Below are positions 1-8,640 of a stretch of 64,000 bases of DNA, one piece after another. The stretch comes from an uncultured Selenomonas sp. (GTDB lineage: Bacteria; Bacillota; Negativicutes; Selenomonadales; Selenomonadaceae), in NCBI GenBank assembly GCA_905372355.1, contig CAJPOT010000008.1:31195-95194 (forward strand), read 5' to 3'. Under the pieces are notes generated by a model. It was given only the letters and a program-made list of their open reading frames with translations. It was not told where the DNA came from and made no database searches. The translations under genes and the position numbers were made by a program. Every line of letters starts with the position of its first letter. Within the stretch, counting starts at the first letter, position 1.

Positions 1-270
1 TCAATCCGACTGACGGACACGGAGCGGGCGCTCGCTGAAAGCTACGCGAAGCTGCACGCGCTCTCGCTCGCCGAAGCATTCAAGCGGGCGCTCTTCGAAA
101 AGATCGAGGACGAGTACGACATCGCGCTTGCCGACGAGGCGTATGAGGAGTATCTGCGTAGCGGCAAGCAGGCAAGACCGATTGAAGATTTGTGGAAGGA
201 GCTGGATCTTGAAGATGACGTATACGGTGCAGACGACCGCCGCCTTCGATCGGGATTTCAAGAAGCTTGA
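1..270 (+). CDS. RelB/DUF6290-type antitoxin, 5' truncated by window edge
   Basis: The frame is open from the first base to a TGA at 268-270, so the N-terminus lies outside the window. The visible 89 residues begin with a ribbon-helix-helix-like stretch (IRLTDTERALAESYAKLHAL), followed by an acidic helix with the EYLRSGKQARPIEDLWKEL pattern typical of RelB-family antitoxins paired with RelE. It overlaps the downstream toxin start by 56 bases, which is long but seen in this antitoxin family. The expected role is to neutralise the toxin and autoregulate the pair; the operator would be outside the window. Confidence 0.75.
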   Translation, partial: SIRLTDTERALAESYAKLHALSLAEAFKRALFEKIEDEYDIALADEAYEEYLRSGKQARPIEDLWKELDLEDDVYGADDRRLRSGFQEA

Positions 271-478
271 CAGCTATACGCGCCGCATCATTCGCGGCTG
301 GATTGTCAAAAATCTCACGAACTCGGAAAATCCTCGTGCGCACGGCAAGGCACTCACGGGTAACCACAAGGGCGAATGGCGCTACCGCATCGGCGACTAC
401 CGTCTGATCTGCGCCATTGAGGACGAGCGGCTCGTCATCCTCTCCCTCGCCCTCGGGCACAGGCGCGAGGTACATTGA
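215..478 (+). CDS. RelE/ParE family mRNA-interferase toxin
   Basis: An 87-residue protein with the RelE fold pattern: an N-terminal strand (YTVQTTAAFDRDFKKLD), a helix, then the core GEWRYRIGDYRLICAIED and the C-terminal strand LVILSLALGHRREVH. The basic and aromatic residues at the C-terminal end (GHRREVH) match the catalytic and RNA-binding end of RelE enzymes, which cleave mRNA on the ribosome. The ATG at 215 lies inside the antitoxin gene, so the two are translationally coupled. An earlier in-frame ATG at 128 would add residues with no family similarity and is not used. The gene appears intact. Confidence 0.85.
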   Translation: MTYTVQTTAAFDRDFKKLDSYTRRIIRGWIVKNLTNSENPRAHGKALTGNHKGEWRYRIGDYRLICAIEDERLVILSLALGHRREVH

Positions 479-556
479 CGTGCAAACGAGCGCAGAAAGA
501 TCTGCCGCACACGCCTTTGCCGCGAATGTCCGAGACGCAAAAGACTTCGATTCTTC

Positions 557-586
557 TTGCCTTTTCATCCGTCCCTAAGGTATACT
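557..586 (+). promoter_or_regulatory. Putative sigma-70 promoter of the fructose operon
   Basis: TTGCCT at 557-562 and TATACT at 581-586 are separated by 18 bases, about 40 bases upstream of the fruK start. No fructose regulator gene is adjacent, so the controlling protein is unknown. Confidence 0.55.
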
Positions 587-629
587 GAAATCGTGATAAT
601 CGGTGTCATATTGGATTGAGGTGAAGAAT

Positions 630-1538
630 ATGATTTACACCGTGACATTCAACCCGTCGCTCGACTACATCCTGCGGCTCGACTCGCTCGAAAAAGGCGA
701 GATCAACCGCGTGACGTACGAGCATATCCTGCCCGGCGGCAAGGGACTGAACGTGTCGATGGTCTTGAAGAACCTCGGCCACGCGAGCCGTGCGCTGGGA
801 TTCGTGGCGGGATTTACGGGCGAGGCTGTCAAAAAGCAGTTCGAGAGCTTCGGCTGCGAGGCGGACTTCGTACACCTCGCAGAAGGATTTTCGCGCATCA
901 ACGTGAAGATCAAGGCGAAGGAAGAGACGGAAATCAACGGACAAGGGCCGCAAATTACAGAGGCGGCGCAGGAGGAGCTTTTCCAAAAGCTTGAACAGCT
1001 CCAGGCGGGCGATACGCTCGTCCTGGCGGGCAGCATACCGAACACTTTGCCCGACGACATCTATGAACGCATCATGGAACGACTCGGAGGACGCTCCATC
1101 CGCATCATCGTCGACGCGACGAAGGGGCTGCTCCTCAATGTCTTGAAGTACGGGCCGTGGCTCATCAAGCCGAACAACCACGAACTCGGCGAGATGTTCG
1201 ATACGGAGCTCAAGACAGAAGCGGAGCTGATCGCGCACGCGAAGAAGCTGCAGGAGATGGGCGCGAAGAACGTGCTGATCTCGATGGCGGGCGAAGGCGC
1301 GCTCTTCCTGACGGAAAGCGGAGAATCCTTCAAGAGTCCCGCGCCCAAGGGAACGCTCGTGAACTCTGTCGGCGCGGGCGATTCGATGGTCGCGGGCTTC
1401 CTCGCCGGCTACGAGGAGTCGGGCGGCTCGTGGCGTGACGCCTTCTTCATGGGCGTCGCGACAGGCTCTGCGTCGGCATTTTCCGAAAACCTCGCACGGC
1501 GCCCCGAAGTCGAGGCGCTATTGAAGGCCATCGGCTGA
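630..1538 (+). CDS. fruK: 1-phosphofructokinase FruK
   Basis: A 302-residue PfkB-family sugar kinase that phosphorylates fructose-1-phosphate, the product of the fructose PTS, to fructose-1,6-bisphosphate in the cytoplasm. The N-terminus MIYTVTFNPSLDY and the PGGKGLN motif at 35-41 are typical of the 1-PFK/LacC branch. The ATP-site signature SVGAGDSMVAGF carries the catalytic base Asp251. The start is the ATG at 630, preceded by GAGGTG; a GTG at 603 in frame lacks a good ribosome site. fruA follows 29 bases downstream, so the two form one operon. Confidence 0.95.
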   Translation: MIYTVTFNPSLDYILRLDSLEKGEINRVTYEHILPGGKGLNVSMVLKNLGHASRALGFVAGFTGEAVKKQFESFGCEADFVHLAEGFSRINVKIKAKEETEINGQGPQITEAAQEELFQKLEQLQAGDTLVLAGSIPNTLPDDIYERIMERLGGRSIRIIVDATKGLLLNVLKYGPWLIKPNNHELGEMFDTELKTEAELIAHAKKLQEMGAKNVLISMAGEGALFLTESGESFKSPAPKGTLVNSVGAGDSMVAGFLAGYEESGGSWRDAFFMGVATGSASAFSENLARRPEVEALLKAIG

Positions 1539-1567
1539 ACGCCGGCTGAAAGAAAGGAGCGGTCGAT

Positions 1568-3508
1568 ATGCGTATTACGGACTTATTGAAGAGCGAGAGC
1601 ATCATGCTCGGCGCACAACCGAAGGACAAGCGTGACGCCATCGCCATCTTGACGGGACTGATGGAAAAGGGCGGCAATCTCTCGGACAAGGCGCAGTACG
1701 AAAAGGACGTGCTCGCACGAGAAGCGTCGGGCACGACGGGACTCGGCGACGGCATCGCGACGCCGCACGCCAAGAGCGCGGGCGTCAAGGCGCCGGGGCT
1801 TGCAGCGATGACGGTGCCGGCGGGTATGGATTTCGAGGCGATGGACGGCAATCCCTCGCGCCTCTTCTTTGAAATCGCCGCGCCAGACACAGCAGCCGAT
1901 GTGCATCTCGAAGTCCTGAGCAAACTCGCGACGATGATCATGGATCCCGACTTCAAGGAAGCTTTGGTCGCGGCGAAGTCGAAGGAAGAGTTCCTCTCGC
2001 TCATCGACGCGAAGGAAGATGGCAAATTCGAGGCTGCGGCAGAGCCTGCGCCCGCCGCAGCAGAAGCCGGCGCACAGGCAGCCGCACCAGTCGAAAGCAC
2101 TGCGGCTCCTGCGGCAATCACCAAGAAGATCCTCGCCGTCACGGCGTGCCCGACGGGCATCGCCCACACCTTCATGGCAGCGGAAAGCCTAGAGCAGCAC
2201 GCGAAGAAGCGCGGCATCCCCATCAAGGTGGAAACGAACGGCTCAGGCGGCGCAAAGAATATCCTGACGGCGGCGGAAATCGCCGACGCCGCATGCATCA
2301 TCGTCGCGGCGGACAAGAACGTGGAGATGGCGCGTTTTGACGGCAAGCCCGTCATTCAGACGAAGGTCGCGAACGGCATCAACAAGGCGGACGCGCTCTT
2401 GGACGAGGCGCTCTCCGGCACAGCGCCGATCTACCACCATGCGGGCGGCGCGGCTGCAGCGGAGGAAAGCGCGGCAGATGACGAGAGCATCACGCGCCAA
2501 ATCTACAAGCATCTGATGAACGGCGTCTCGCACATGCTGCCGTTCGTCATCGGCGGCGGCATCTTGATCGCCCTCGCCTTCCTCCTTGACACCTTCGACC
2601 CCGCCAACCCCGGCAACTTCGGCTCAAATCTCTGGTACGCCAAGACCTTCATGGACATCGGTGGCATCTCCTTCGGCTTCATGCTGCCCGTGCTCGCAGG
2701 CTTCATCGCCATGAGCATCGCGGACAGGCCGGGACTCGCCGTCGGCTTCGTGGGCGGCGCGCTCGCCTCTTCGAGCGGCGCGGGCTTCTTGGGGGCGCTC
2801 ATCGCAGGCTTCGTCGCGGGCTACGTCGTCAATGCGCTCAAGAAGGTCTTCGCCGATCTGCCGCACTCTTTGGAAGGCATCAAGCCCGTGCTTCTCTATC
2901 CGCTTCTCGGCGTCTTCCTCGTGGGTGTCATCATGATCTTCGTGATCAACCCGCCCGTCGCGGGCATCAACAACTGGATGATCGAGACCTTGAAGGGCAT
3001 GGACACGTCGAGCCGCATCTTCATCGGTGTCCTCATGGGCGGCATGATGGCGGTTGACATGGGCGGTCCCGTGAACAAGGCGGCGTACGTCGTCGGCACG
3101 GGCATGCTCGTATCGGGCGAATACGGCATCATGGCAGCGGTCATGGCGGGTGGCATGGTGCCGCCGATCGCCATCGCTCTTGCGACGACATTCTTCAAGA
3201 ACCGCTTCACGGAACAGCAGAGGAAATCGGGCGTCGTCAATTACATCATGGGGCTTTCATTCATCACGGAGGGCGCGATCCCGTTTGCAGCAGCCGATCC
3301 CCTGCGCGTGATTCCGTCTTGCGTCATCGGCTCGGCGACGGCGGGCGGCCTGTCGATGTTCTTCGACTGCACGCTGCGCGCCCCGCACGGCGGCATCTTC
3401 GTCGTGCCGACGATTGGCAACCCGCTGCTCTATCTCGTCGCGATCTTCGCCGGCGCCGTCCTCAGTGCGCTCTGCCTCGGCATCGTCAAAAAGAAGGTCG
3501 AGGAATGA
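1568..3508 (+). CDS. fruA: Fructose-specific PTS EIIABC
   Basis: A 646-residue membrane permease that imports fructose and phosphorylates it at C1. Domain order: EIIA (about 1-150) with phosphorylated His67 in GIATPHAK; an Ala/Pro-rich linker (about 156-182); EIIB-Fru with phosphocysteine Cys194 in VTACPTGIAHT; and EIIC from about 315 onward, with about eight or more hydrophobic segments and the GAIPFAAADP substrate loop. The length is normal for a fused FPr-less EIIABC. A ribosome site AGGAGCG precedes the ATG. The kinase for its product is encoded immediately upstream. Confidence 0.96.
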   Translation: MRITDLLKSESIMLGAQPKDKRDAIAILTGLMEKGGNLSDKAQYEKDVLAREASGTTGLGDGIATPHAKSAGVKAPGLAAMTVPAGMDFEAMDGNPSRLFFEIAAPDTAADVHLEVLSKLATMIMDPDFKEALVAAKSKEEFLSLIDAKEDGKFEAAAEPAPAAAEAGAQAAAPVESTAAPAAITKKILAVTACPTGIAHTFMAAESLEQHAKKRGIPIKVETNGSGGAKNILTAAEIADAACIIVAADKNVEMARFDGKPVIQTKVANGINKADALLDEALSGTAPIYHHAGGAAAAEESAADDESITRQIYKHLMNGVSHMLPFVIGGGILIALAFLLDTFDPANPGNFGSNLWYAKTFMDIGGISFGFMLPVLAGFIAMSIADRPGLAVGFVGGALASSSGAGFLGALIAGFVAGYVVNALKKVFADLPHSLEGIKPVLLYPLLGVFLVGVIMIFVINPPVAGINNWMIETLKGMDTSSRIFIGVLMGGMMAVDMGGPVNKAAYVVGTGMLVSGEYGIMAAVMAGGMVPPIAIALATTFFKNRFTEQQRKSGVVNYIMGLSFITEGAIPFAAADPLRVIPSCVIGSATAGGLSMFFDCTLRAPHGGIFVVPTIGNPLLYLVAIFAGAVLSALCLGIVKKKVEE

Positions 3509-3562
3509 CGGCGCTGAAGAATGACGGTGCACGCTGAAATTCACTTGAAGGGACTGGAAACC

Positions 3563-3925
3563 ATGCAGGAGACTCCCGTGCGCCTGCCGCACGATCACGG
3601 CCATCAAGGGGCCGCCCTGCCGCACATGCCCGATGCGGATACGCTCGCCACGGTATCGGCGGCCATGAAGCAGCTCGGTGACGCGACGCGGCTGCATATC
3701 TTCTGGTTCCTGTGCCATTACGAGGAATGTGTGATCAACATCGCCGCTTACATGCAGATGTCGAGTCCGGCGATCTCGCACCACCTGCGGCTCTTGAAGG
3801 CGAGCGGCCTCATCACCTCGCGGCGCGAAGGCAAGGAGATGTACTACCGCGCGGCCGAGACGCCGCTCGTCGAGGAACTGCACCACACAGTTGAACGAGT
3901 CGGACGCATCTCATGCCCGCGATAA
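3563..3925 (+). CDS. ArsR/SmtB-family metal-type regulator with His-rich N-terminus
   Basis: A 120-residue winged-helix repressor. The recognition helix is within CVINIAAYMQMSSPAISHHLRLLKASGLI, followed by the beta-hairpin wing SRREGKEMYYR. The N-terminus contains HDHGHQ, and the C-terminal helix contains EELHHTVE, both plausible metal ligands; EECV resembles the alpha-3 ECVxxL cysteine motif. The likely ligand is a metal such as zinc or nickel, but this cannot be fixed by reading. An alternative ATG at 3521 would give 134 residues; the ATG at 3563 follows AAGGGA and is preferred. It lies 54 bases after fruA and ends before a strong terminator, so it may be co-transcribed with the fructose genes. 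Confidence 0.8.
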   Translation: MQETPVRLPHDHGHQGAALPHMPDADTLATVSAAMKQLGDATRLHIFWFLCHYEECVINIAAYMQMSSPAISHHLRLLKASGLITSRREGKEMYYRAAETPLVEELHHTVERVGRISCPR

Positions 3926-3928
3926 GAA

Positions 3929-3970
3929 AAAACAGGCGCAAGGCAAGCGTGCTTGCCTTGCGCCTGTTTT
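3929..3970 (+). terminator. Intrinsic terminator of the fructose/ArsR operon
   Basis: A perfect 20-bp inverted repeat (3929-3948 and 3951-3970) with a 2-base loop, A-rich on the left and ending in TTTT on the right. Confidence 0.85.
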
Positions 3971-3994
3971 CCATAAAAAGTAAAGGAGGATTCC

Positions 3995-4555
3995 ATGTCA
4001 TATACAGATTTTCAAATCGGCGAGAAATTTCCCCTGCCCATCCGCCAGCAAGGCGAGGGCGGACTTTTTCAAGTCGATGCGAACGGCGCGATGTTCATTT
4101 TGCAGCTCGCCAAGAGCGACATCATCGCCATCGAGGCCTTTCGCACGGGAGAGATGGAGCTTGCCCTCTACGAGAAGGAAGGCGTCCTCTTCCTTCTCTA
4201 TCGGATTCCCGGCATCTTCAAGGACGGCTGGGGGGACGCGCCGCTTTCCTTCGGCGGTCTTTCCAAGGGGCATCTGCCGTCAGAGGAGTCGCTCGCGAGA
4301 GCATCGCTGCACCTCTGCCTCGTCGACGCGCGGCTTTCCCTGCTGCTCGCACAGCGCGAGGCGCAGATGCCCGCCCCGTTCGCCGATTTTTTGCGCCGCC
4401 ACACGCTTTCCGCCTTGGGAGCGCCTCTCGCGCCGCAGGACTTCGCCGTGCTCGTGCAAAGCATCTGGCAGCGCATGAGTCCCGCCAAGATGCGCGAGAA
4501 GGCCGCCGTCGTCTGGGAGATTCCGCTCGCGCTCAAGGGCGCTCCGCTGCATTGA
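3995..4555 (+). CDS. Hypothetical protein, 186 aa
   Basis: Not recognised. The protein is soluble, without signal peptide or membrane segments. The first 70 residues look like a beta-rich domain (FPLPIRQQGEGGLFQVDANG, then LVVxx-like strands around AMFILQLAKSDIIAIEAFRTGE), followed by a helical C-terminal half containing LCLVDARLSLLLAQREAQ. A strong AAAGGAGG site precedes the ATG. The gene is followed 25 bases later by the asparaginase gene, so the two probably form an operon; this gives no firm clue to function. Confidence 0.75.
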   Translation: MSYTDFQIGEKFPLPIRQQGEGGLFQVDANGAMFILQLAKSDIIAIEAFRTGEMELALYEKEGVLFLLYRIPGIFKDGWGDAPLSFGGLSKGHLPSEESLARASLHLCLVDARLSLLLAQREAQMPAPFADFLRRHTLSALGAPLAPQDFAVLVQSIWQRMSPAKMREKAAVVWEIPLALKGAPLH

Positions 4556-4580
4556 CGCGCACGAGGAAAGGAGAATTCGC

Positions 4581-5567
4581 ATGAAGCCGAAAATCTGCAT
4601 ACTGACGACGGGCGGCACGATCGCAGGCGCGGCGGCGCGTTCCGATGCGCTCACAGGCTATCGCGCGGGCGCACTCGGCGCGGACGAACTTCTCGCCGCC
4701 GTGCCCGAAATTGCAGACGTCTGCGCCATCGAGAGCGAGGAGGTCGCCGCCATCGACAGCAAGGATATGACGGAGGCGGTCTGGCTGCATCTTGCCGCCC
4801 GCATCAAAGCGGCGCTCGCTGCGGGCGCGGCGGGCATCGTCGTCACGCACGGCACGGATACGCTCGAAGAGACGGCGTACTTCCTGCATCTTGTCGTAAA
4901 GAGCGAAAAGCCCGTCGTCCTGACGGGCGCAATGCGTCCCGCAACGGCGCTATCTGCCGACGGCCCCTTGAACCTCCTCGACGCCGTGCGCCTTGCCGCC
5001 AGCCCCGAAGCGCACGGACAGGGTGCGCTCGTCGTGCTGAACGGCGAAATCCACAGCGCACGCGACGTCCAAAAGGTGCATACGACGGCCGTGCAGGCGT
5101 TCGCCTCGCCCGATGTCGGCGCGCTCGGCCGCATGGAAGAAGGGATACCGCATTTTCGCCGACGCGTGCTCACGCGCCATACACGCGAGAGCGAATTCGA
5201 CCTTGCGGGCGTGACGGCTCTTCCCTATGTACCGATCCTCTACGGCCATGCGGGCGCGGACGCCCGTCTCGCCCGCGCCGCCATCGACAGCGGTGCGGCG
5301 GGCATCGTCCACGCGGGCACAGGCAACGGCAGCATACACGAAGCGCTGCTCGCGACACTCGCCGATGCCGCAGGAAAAGGCATCGGCGTCGTGCGCGCGA
5401 GCCGCACGGGCGCGGGTGCAGTTCTCTTCGCCGAGAGCGCCTACGCTGACGCGGGCTTCATCGACGCCGACACGCTGCCGCCCGCCAAGGCGCGCATCCT
5501 GCTCGCTCTCGCGCTCTTAAAGACAAATGACCGCGACGAAATCCAGCGCATGTTCCGCGAATATTGA
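4581..5567 (+). CDS. ansA: L-asparaginase
   Basis: A 328-residue amidohydrolase converting L-asparagine to aspartate and ammonia. The first active-site signature is LTTGGTIAGAA with the nucleophilic Thr near position 13; the second is VVTHGTDTLEETAYF with the Thr-Asp pair at 92-93; LTGAMRP follows at 114-120. There is no signal peptide, so the enzyme should be cytoplasmic. The sequence style is closer to the type II (AnsB-like) family although the length and location resemble AnsA, so the symbol is tentative. The start is supported by AAAGGAG. A terminator follows directly. Confidence 0.92.
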   Translation: MKPKICILTTGGTIAGAAARSDALTGYRAGALGADELLAAVPEIADVCAIESEEVAAIDSKDMTEAVWLHLAARIKAALAAGAAGIVVTHGTDTLEETAYFLHLVVKSEKPVVLTGAMRPATALSADGPLNLLDAVRLAASPEAHGQGALVVLNGEIHSARDVQKVHTTAVQAFASPDVGALGRMEEGIPHFRRRVLTRHTRESEFDLAGVTALPYVPILYGHAGADARLARAAIDSGAAGIVHAGTGNGSIHEALLATLADAAGKGIGVVRASRTGAGAVLFAESAYADAGFIDADTLPPAKARILLALALLKTNDRDEIQRMFREY

Positions 5568-5570
5568 CAC

Positions 5571-5614
5571 AAAAGGGCTTTCATGCACAGACAACAGCGC
5601 GTGAAAGCCCTTTT
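5571..5614 (+). terminator. Intrinsic terminator after asparaginase
   Basis: Inverted repeat AAAAGGGCTTTCA (5571-5583) and its complement TGAAAGCCCTTTT (5602-5614) with an 18-base loop. Confidence 0.75.
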
Positions 5615-5726
5615 CCCAAAAGACGCGTGAAGAAGTCTTGTGCGTCCCACTGGAATAACTGCCCGCGATGGAGTATAATAGAAGAAGTATAATTTGGGGT
5701 CGTGTGCCGTCCGAAGGGAGAGTTAC

Positions 5727-7457
5727 ATGAAGGCCTATGAGTTGAAAATCGCTTTGCGCGGGCAGTCGCCGGAGGTTTGGCGGCGCGTTCTCGTGCCCGA
5801 GGAGCTGACGTTTTCACAGCTCGCGCTCGTCTTCAACCTGGCGATGGGTTGGGAGAAGGAGACGGTGTTCTCCTTCCTGCTGCCGCACAAGAAGATGGTC
5901 GTCACCGAACTGTCGGAAGAGCAGGCGCATGGCGAGCGGCTGAAAGAAGCTGCCGTGGTGCAAATCTGCCGCCATCTGGAACGTGCGGGCGCCTTTCTTT
6001 ACCTCTACGCGAACCGGCGCGAGATGCGCCACGACGTGTCTCTGGAAAAGATTGTCGAGCCGTGGAGCGGCAGGGCGCCACAGGTGCTCGAATGGAGCGG
6101 CGCACGCACGGCGGCAGCGGTGCTCGGCGGCGGGAAAGATGCAGCTGATGACGTCCGCTACGATATGGACGCCGTGAACGAGAAGCTCGCCCTTTGGTGC
6201 CGCCTCGACCGACGGCGCTACGAAGATCGTCCGCTGGCAAAGCTGTACGAGGATATGGAAGCGGGGAGATACGGCTTTTCCGCCTACAAGTACAAAATTC
6301 GCTCCATCGAAGGAGCGAACGCCACACCGGAAGCGCAGAAGGCCTTCTTTTCCACGGTCTTCCACCAGCGCCTGCAGGATACGAAGGACGAAGAGCGCGT
6401 GCCGCCGACGCTTCGCGACATGTTCGCAGGCTTCGCCAAGGAAGAGCTGCTCTCGATTGCCGAGCAAAAAGGCATCGAGGTGCGCCACGGCATGCGCAAG
6501 CAGGACATCATCCGTCATCTGACGAAGAAGATGCTCGATCCTCACGTCATGGAAGAGTACTTCCTCTGCCTGAGCGACGAAGAGGTCTTTTCCCTGCAGC
6601 AGCTGCTCGCCAACCTTGACGACTTCGAGGAAGAATCGGAGCACAACTTCGAGACCCTTTCGACCGCGGGATACATCGCCGAAACGCCCGAATTTGAACT
6701 CGTTATCTCACGCGACGTCGCCGCAGGGTTCATCCCCTTCGCCGTGGACATGGGAGAGGAGCTTTACAACAGGCGCAGAAGGCGCACATGGCTCATCAAC
6801 ACGATTCTCACGGCGAACGTCCTCTACAGCGTGACGCCGCTCGACATCCTGTGCCGCATCTACAACCAAGGCGGCATCGGCGACCTGAAGCCTGCGGAAC
6901 TCAAAAAGGAAATGGAAAAGATTCCTCCCGAGTTCCTCGCCGGCTACTGGCAGCGAGGCGACGTCTTCATCTCCGAAGGGCTGGACGAAGAGGAGATCCG
7001 CGTCATCCTGGAATCGCAGGGCGACGGCGACTTCTACATCCCCGCCACAGAGGAAATCCCTCTCTTCGCACAGGGGCTTGCGCTTTCCGATCCGACCGAC
7101 GAGCAGGCGCTGGGTCTCTTCTTCCACGAAACGCTCTCCTACGATGAGGAGGAAACCGTGGAAATCATGCGGCACATCCATTGGACACTGCTCGCGGGCG
7201 CTCCCGTTTCCTTCGTGCGCGACATGCTCAAGGACGACGGCTATTTCGACGCTCTGACGAAGGAACAGGACGTCACCCTGCGCCGCCTGCTGAACCGACT
7301 GCACGACAGCACGCGCTCCGTCGCGAACCGCGGCTTCACGACGAACGAGATCAAGGAGCGACAGCAGGCAGCACGTGCCAAGAAGGAAGAGCGCAAGAAG
7401 GCCTCACGCCAAAAAGTCATTTTTTTGAAAGACAGGAACAAGGAGAAATCACATTGA
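5727..7457 (+). CDS. pRiA4b ORF-3-like domain protein, 576 aa
   Basis: The first 60-150 residues (AYELKIALRGQSPEVWRRVL, then LTFSQLALVFNLAMGW) match the plasmid pRiA4b ORF-3-like fold (IS1096 passenger-type), of unknown biochemical function. Around residues 230-275 (ELLSIAEQKGIEVRHGMRKQD) there is a short helix-loop-helix resembling SAP or Rho-N nucleic-acid-binding motifs. The rest is acidic and helical with no recognised family, and the last 40 residues are strongly basic (KEERKKASRQK). The ATG at 5727 follows GAAGGGAG; a GTG-type start at 5694 is not needed. It overlaps ychF by four bases. A role in nucleic-acid binding is only a guess. Confidence 0.8.
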   Translation: MKAYELKIALRGQSPEVWRRVLVPEELTFSQLALVFNLAMGWEKETVFSFLLPHKKMVVTELSEEQAHGERLKEAAVVQICRHLERAGAFLYLYANRREMRHDVSLEKIVEPWSGRAPQVLEWSGARTAAAVLGGGKDAADDVRYDMDAVNEKLALWCRLDRRRYEDRPLAKLYEDMEAGRYGFSAYKYKIRSIEGANATPEAQKAFFSTVFHQRLQDTKDEERVPPTLRDMFAGFAKEELLSIAEQKGIEVRHGMRKQDIIRHLTKKMLDPHVMEEYFLCLSDEEVFSLQQLLANLDDFEEESEHNFETLSTAGYIAETPEFELVISRDVAAGFIPFAVDMGEELYNRRRRRTWLINTILTANVLYSVTPLDILCRIYNQGGIGDLKPAELKKEMEKIPPEFLAGYWQRGDVFISEGLDEEEIRVILESQGDGDFYIPATEEIPLFAQGLALSDPTDEQALGLFFHETLSYDEEETVEIMRHIHWTLLAGAPVSFVRDMLKDDGYFDALTKEQDVTLRRLLNRLHDSTRSVANRGFTTNEIKERQQAARAKKEERKKASRQKVIFLKDRNKEKSH

Positions 7458-8560
7458 GCAATCTGGACGTAGGTATCGTAGGTCTGCCGAATGTCGGCAA
7501 GAGCACCCTTTTCAACGCGATCACGAAGGCGGGCGCAGAAGCGGCGAACTATCCCTTCTGCACGATCGAGCCGAACGTCGGCGTCGTCGACGTGCCCGAC
7601 GCTCGCCTTGCGGTGCTGCACGAGATGTACCAGTCGAAGAAGACGACGCCCGCCTCCGTGCGCTTCGTCGACATCGCCGGCCTCGTCGCTGGCGCGTCGA
7701 AGGGCGAAGGACTCGGCAACAAGTTCCTCGAGCACATCCGGCAGGTCGATGCCATCGCCCACGTCGTGCGCTGCTTCGAGGATACGAACATCACGCACGT
7801 CGCGGCGACGATCGACCCCGTGCGCGACATCGAGACGATCCTCACGGAATTGTGCCTCGCCGATCTCGAAGTCCTCGAAAAGCGCATCATGAAGCTCGCC
7901 AAGCTCGCCAAGAGCGGCAGCAAGGAGGCGAAAGCGGAGGACGAGGTGCTGCGCCGCATCAAGGCTTGCCTCGAAGAGGGCAAGTCGGCCAGAAGCCTCG
8001 ATCTCACGGAGGACGAGCTATCGCTCATCCGCGAGATGAACTTCCTGACCTTGAAGCCCATGCTCTACGTCGCCAACGTCGCCGAGGACGAGGCGGCAAA
8101 GGACGGCGCGGGAAATGCGCACGTCGCCGCCGTGCGCGACTACGCGGCAAAGGAAGGATCGGAAGTCGTCGTCGTCTCAGCGCGCGTAGAGTCGGAAATC
8201 GCCGAACTCGACGCAGAAGATGCGAAGGCCTTCCTCGAAGAACTCGGCCTTACGGAAAGCGGACTCGACCGTCTGATCAAGGCGGCGTTCGAGCTTCTGG
8301 GACTCTTGACGTTCCTGACGGCAGGACCGGACGAGTGCCGCGCCTGGACGATCGTGCGCGGCACGACAGCGCCCAAGGCGGCGGGCAAGATCCACTCCGA
8401 CATCGAGCGCGGCTTCATCCGCGCGGAGATCGTCAACTACGACGACCTTGTCGCTGCGGGCAGCACGGCGGCCGCCCGCGAAAAGGGGCAAGTGCGCCTT
8501 GAAGGCAAGGACTATGTGATGCAGGACGGCGACGTGACGTACTTCCGCTTCAACGTGTGA
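7454..8560 (+). CDS. ychF: Redox/ribosome-associated ATPase YchF
   Basis: A 368-residue Obg-family P-loop protein that prefers ATP and binds ribosomes. The P-loop GLPNVGKST is at 10-18, followed by the family hallmark NYPFCTIEPNVGVV, the switch region VDIAGLVAGASKGEGLGNKFL, and the C-terminal TGS domain (AWTIVRGTTAPKAAGKIHSDI). The start is a TTG at 7454 with AAGGAG upstream, overlapping the preceding gene's stop (TTGA). The frame stays open far upstream but that region is coding in another frame. Length matches the family (about 365). Confidence 0.96.
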   Translation: MSNLDVGIVGLPNVGKSTLFNAITKAGAEAANYPFCTIEPNVGVVDVPDARLAVLHEMYQSKKTTPASVRFVDIAGLVAGASKGEGLGNKFLEHIRQVDAIAHVVRCFEDTNITHVAATIDPVRDIETILTELCLADLEVLEKRIMKLAKLAKSGSKEAKAEDEVLRRIKACLEEGKSARSLDLTEDELSLIREMNFLTLKPMLYVANVAEDEAAKDGAGNAHVAAVRDYAAKEGSEVVVVSARVESEIAELDAEDAKAFLEELGLTESGLDRLIKAAFELLGLLTFLTAGPDECRAWTIVRGTTAPKAAGKIHSDIERGFIRAEIVNYDDLVAAGSTAAAREKGQVRLEGKDYVMQDGDVTYFRFNV

Positions 8561-8640
8561 GTTTGCAGCGCGTGATACTGGGGACGGGGCGCGTGCGCCG
8601 CTTCCCCGATCTATTTCTATCGCAATAGGAGGCGGCGGCC

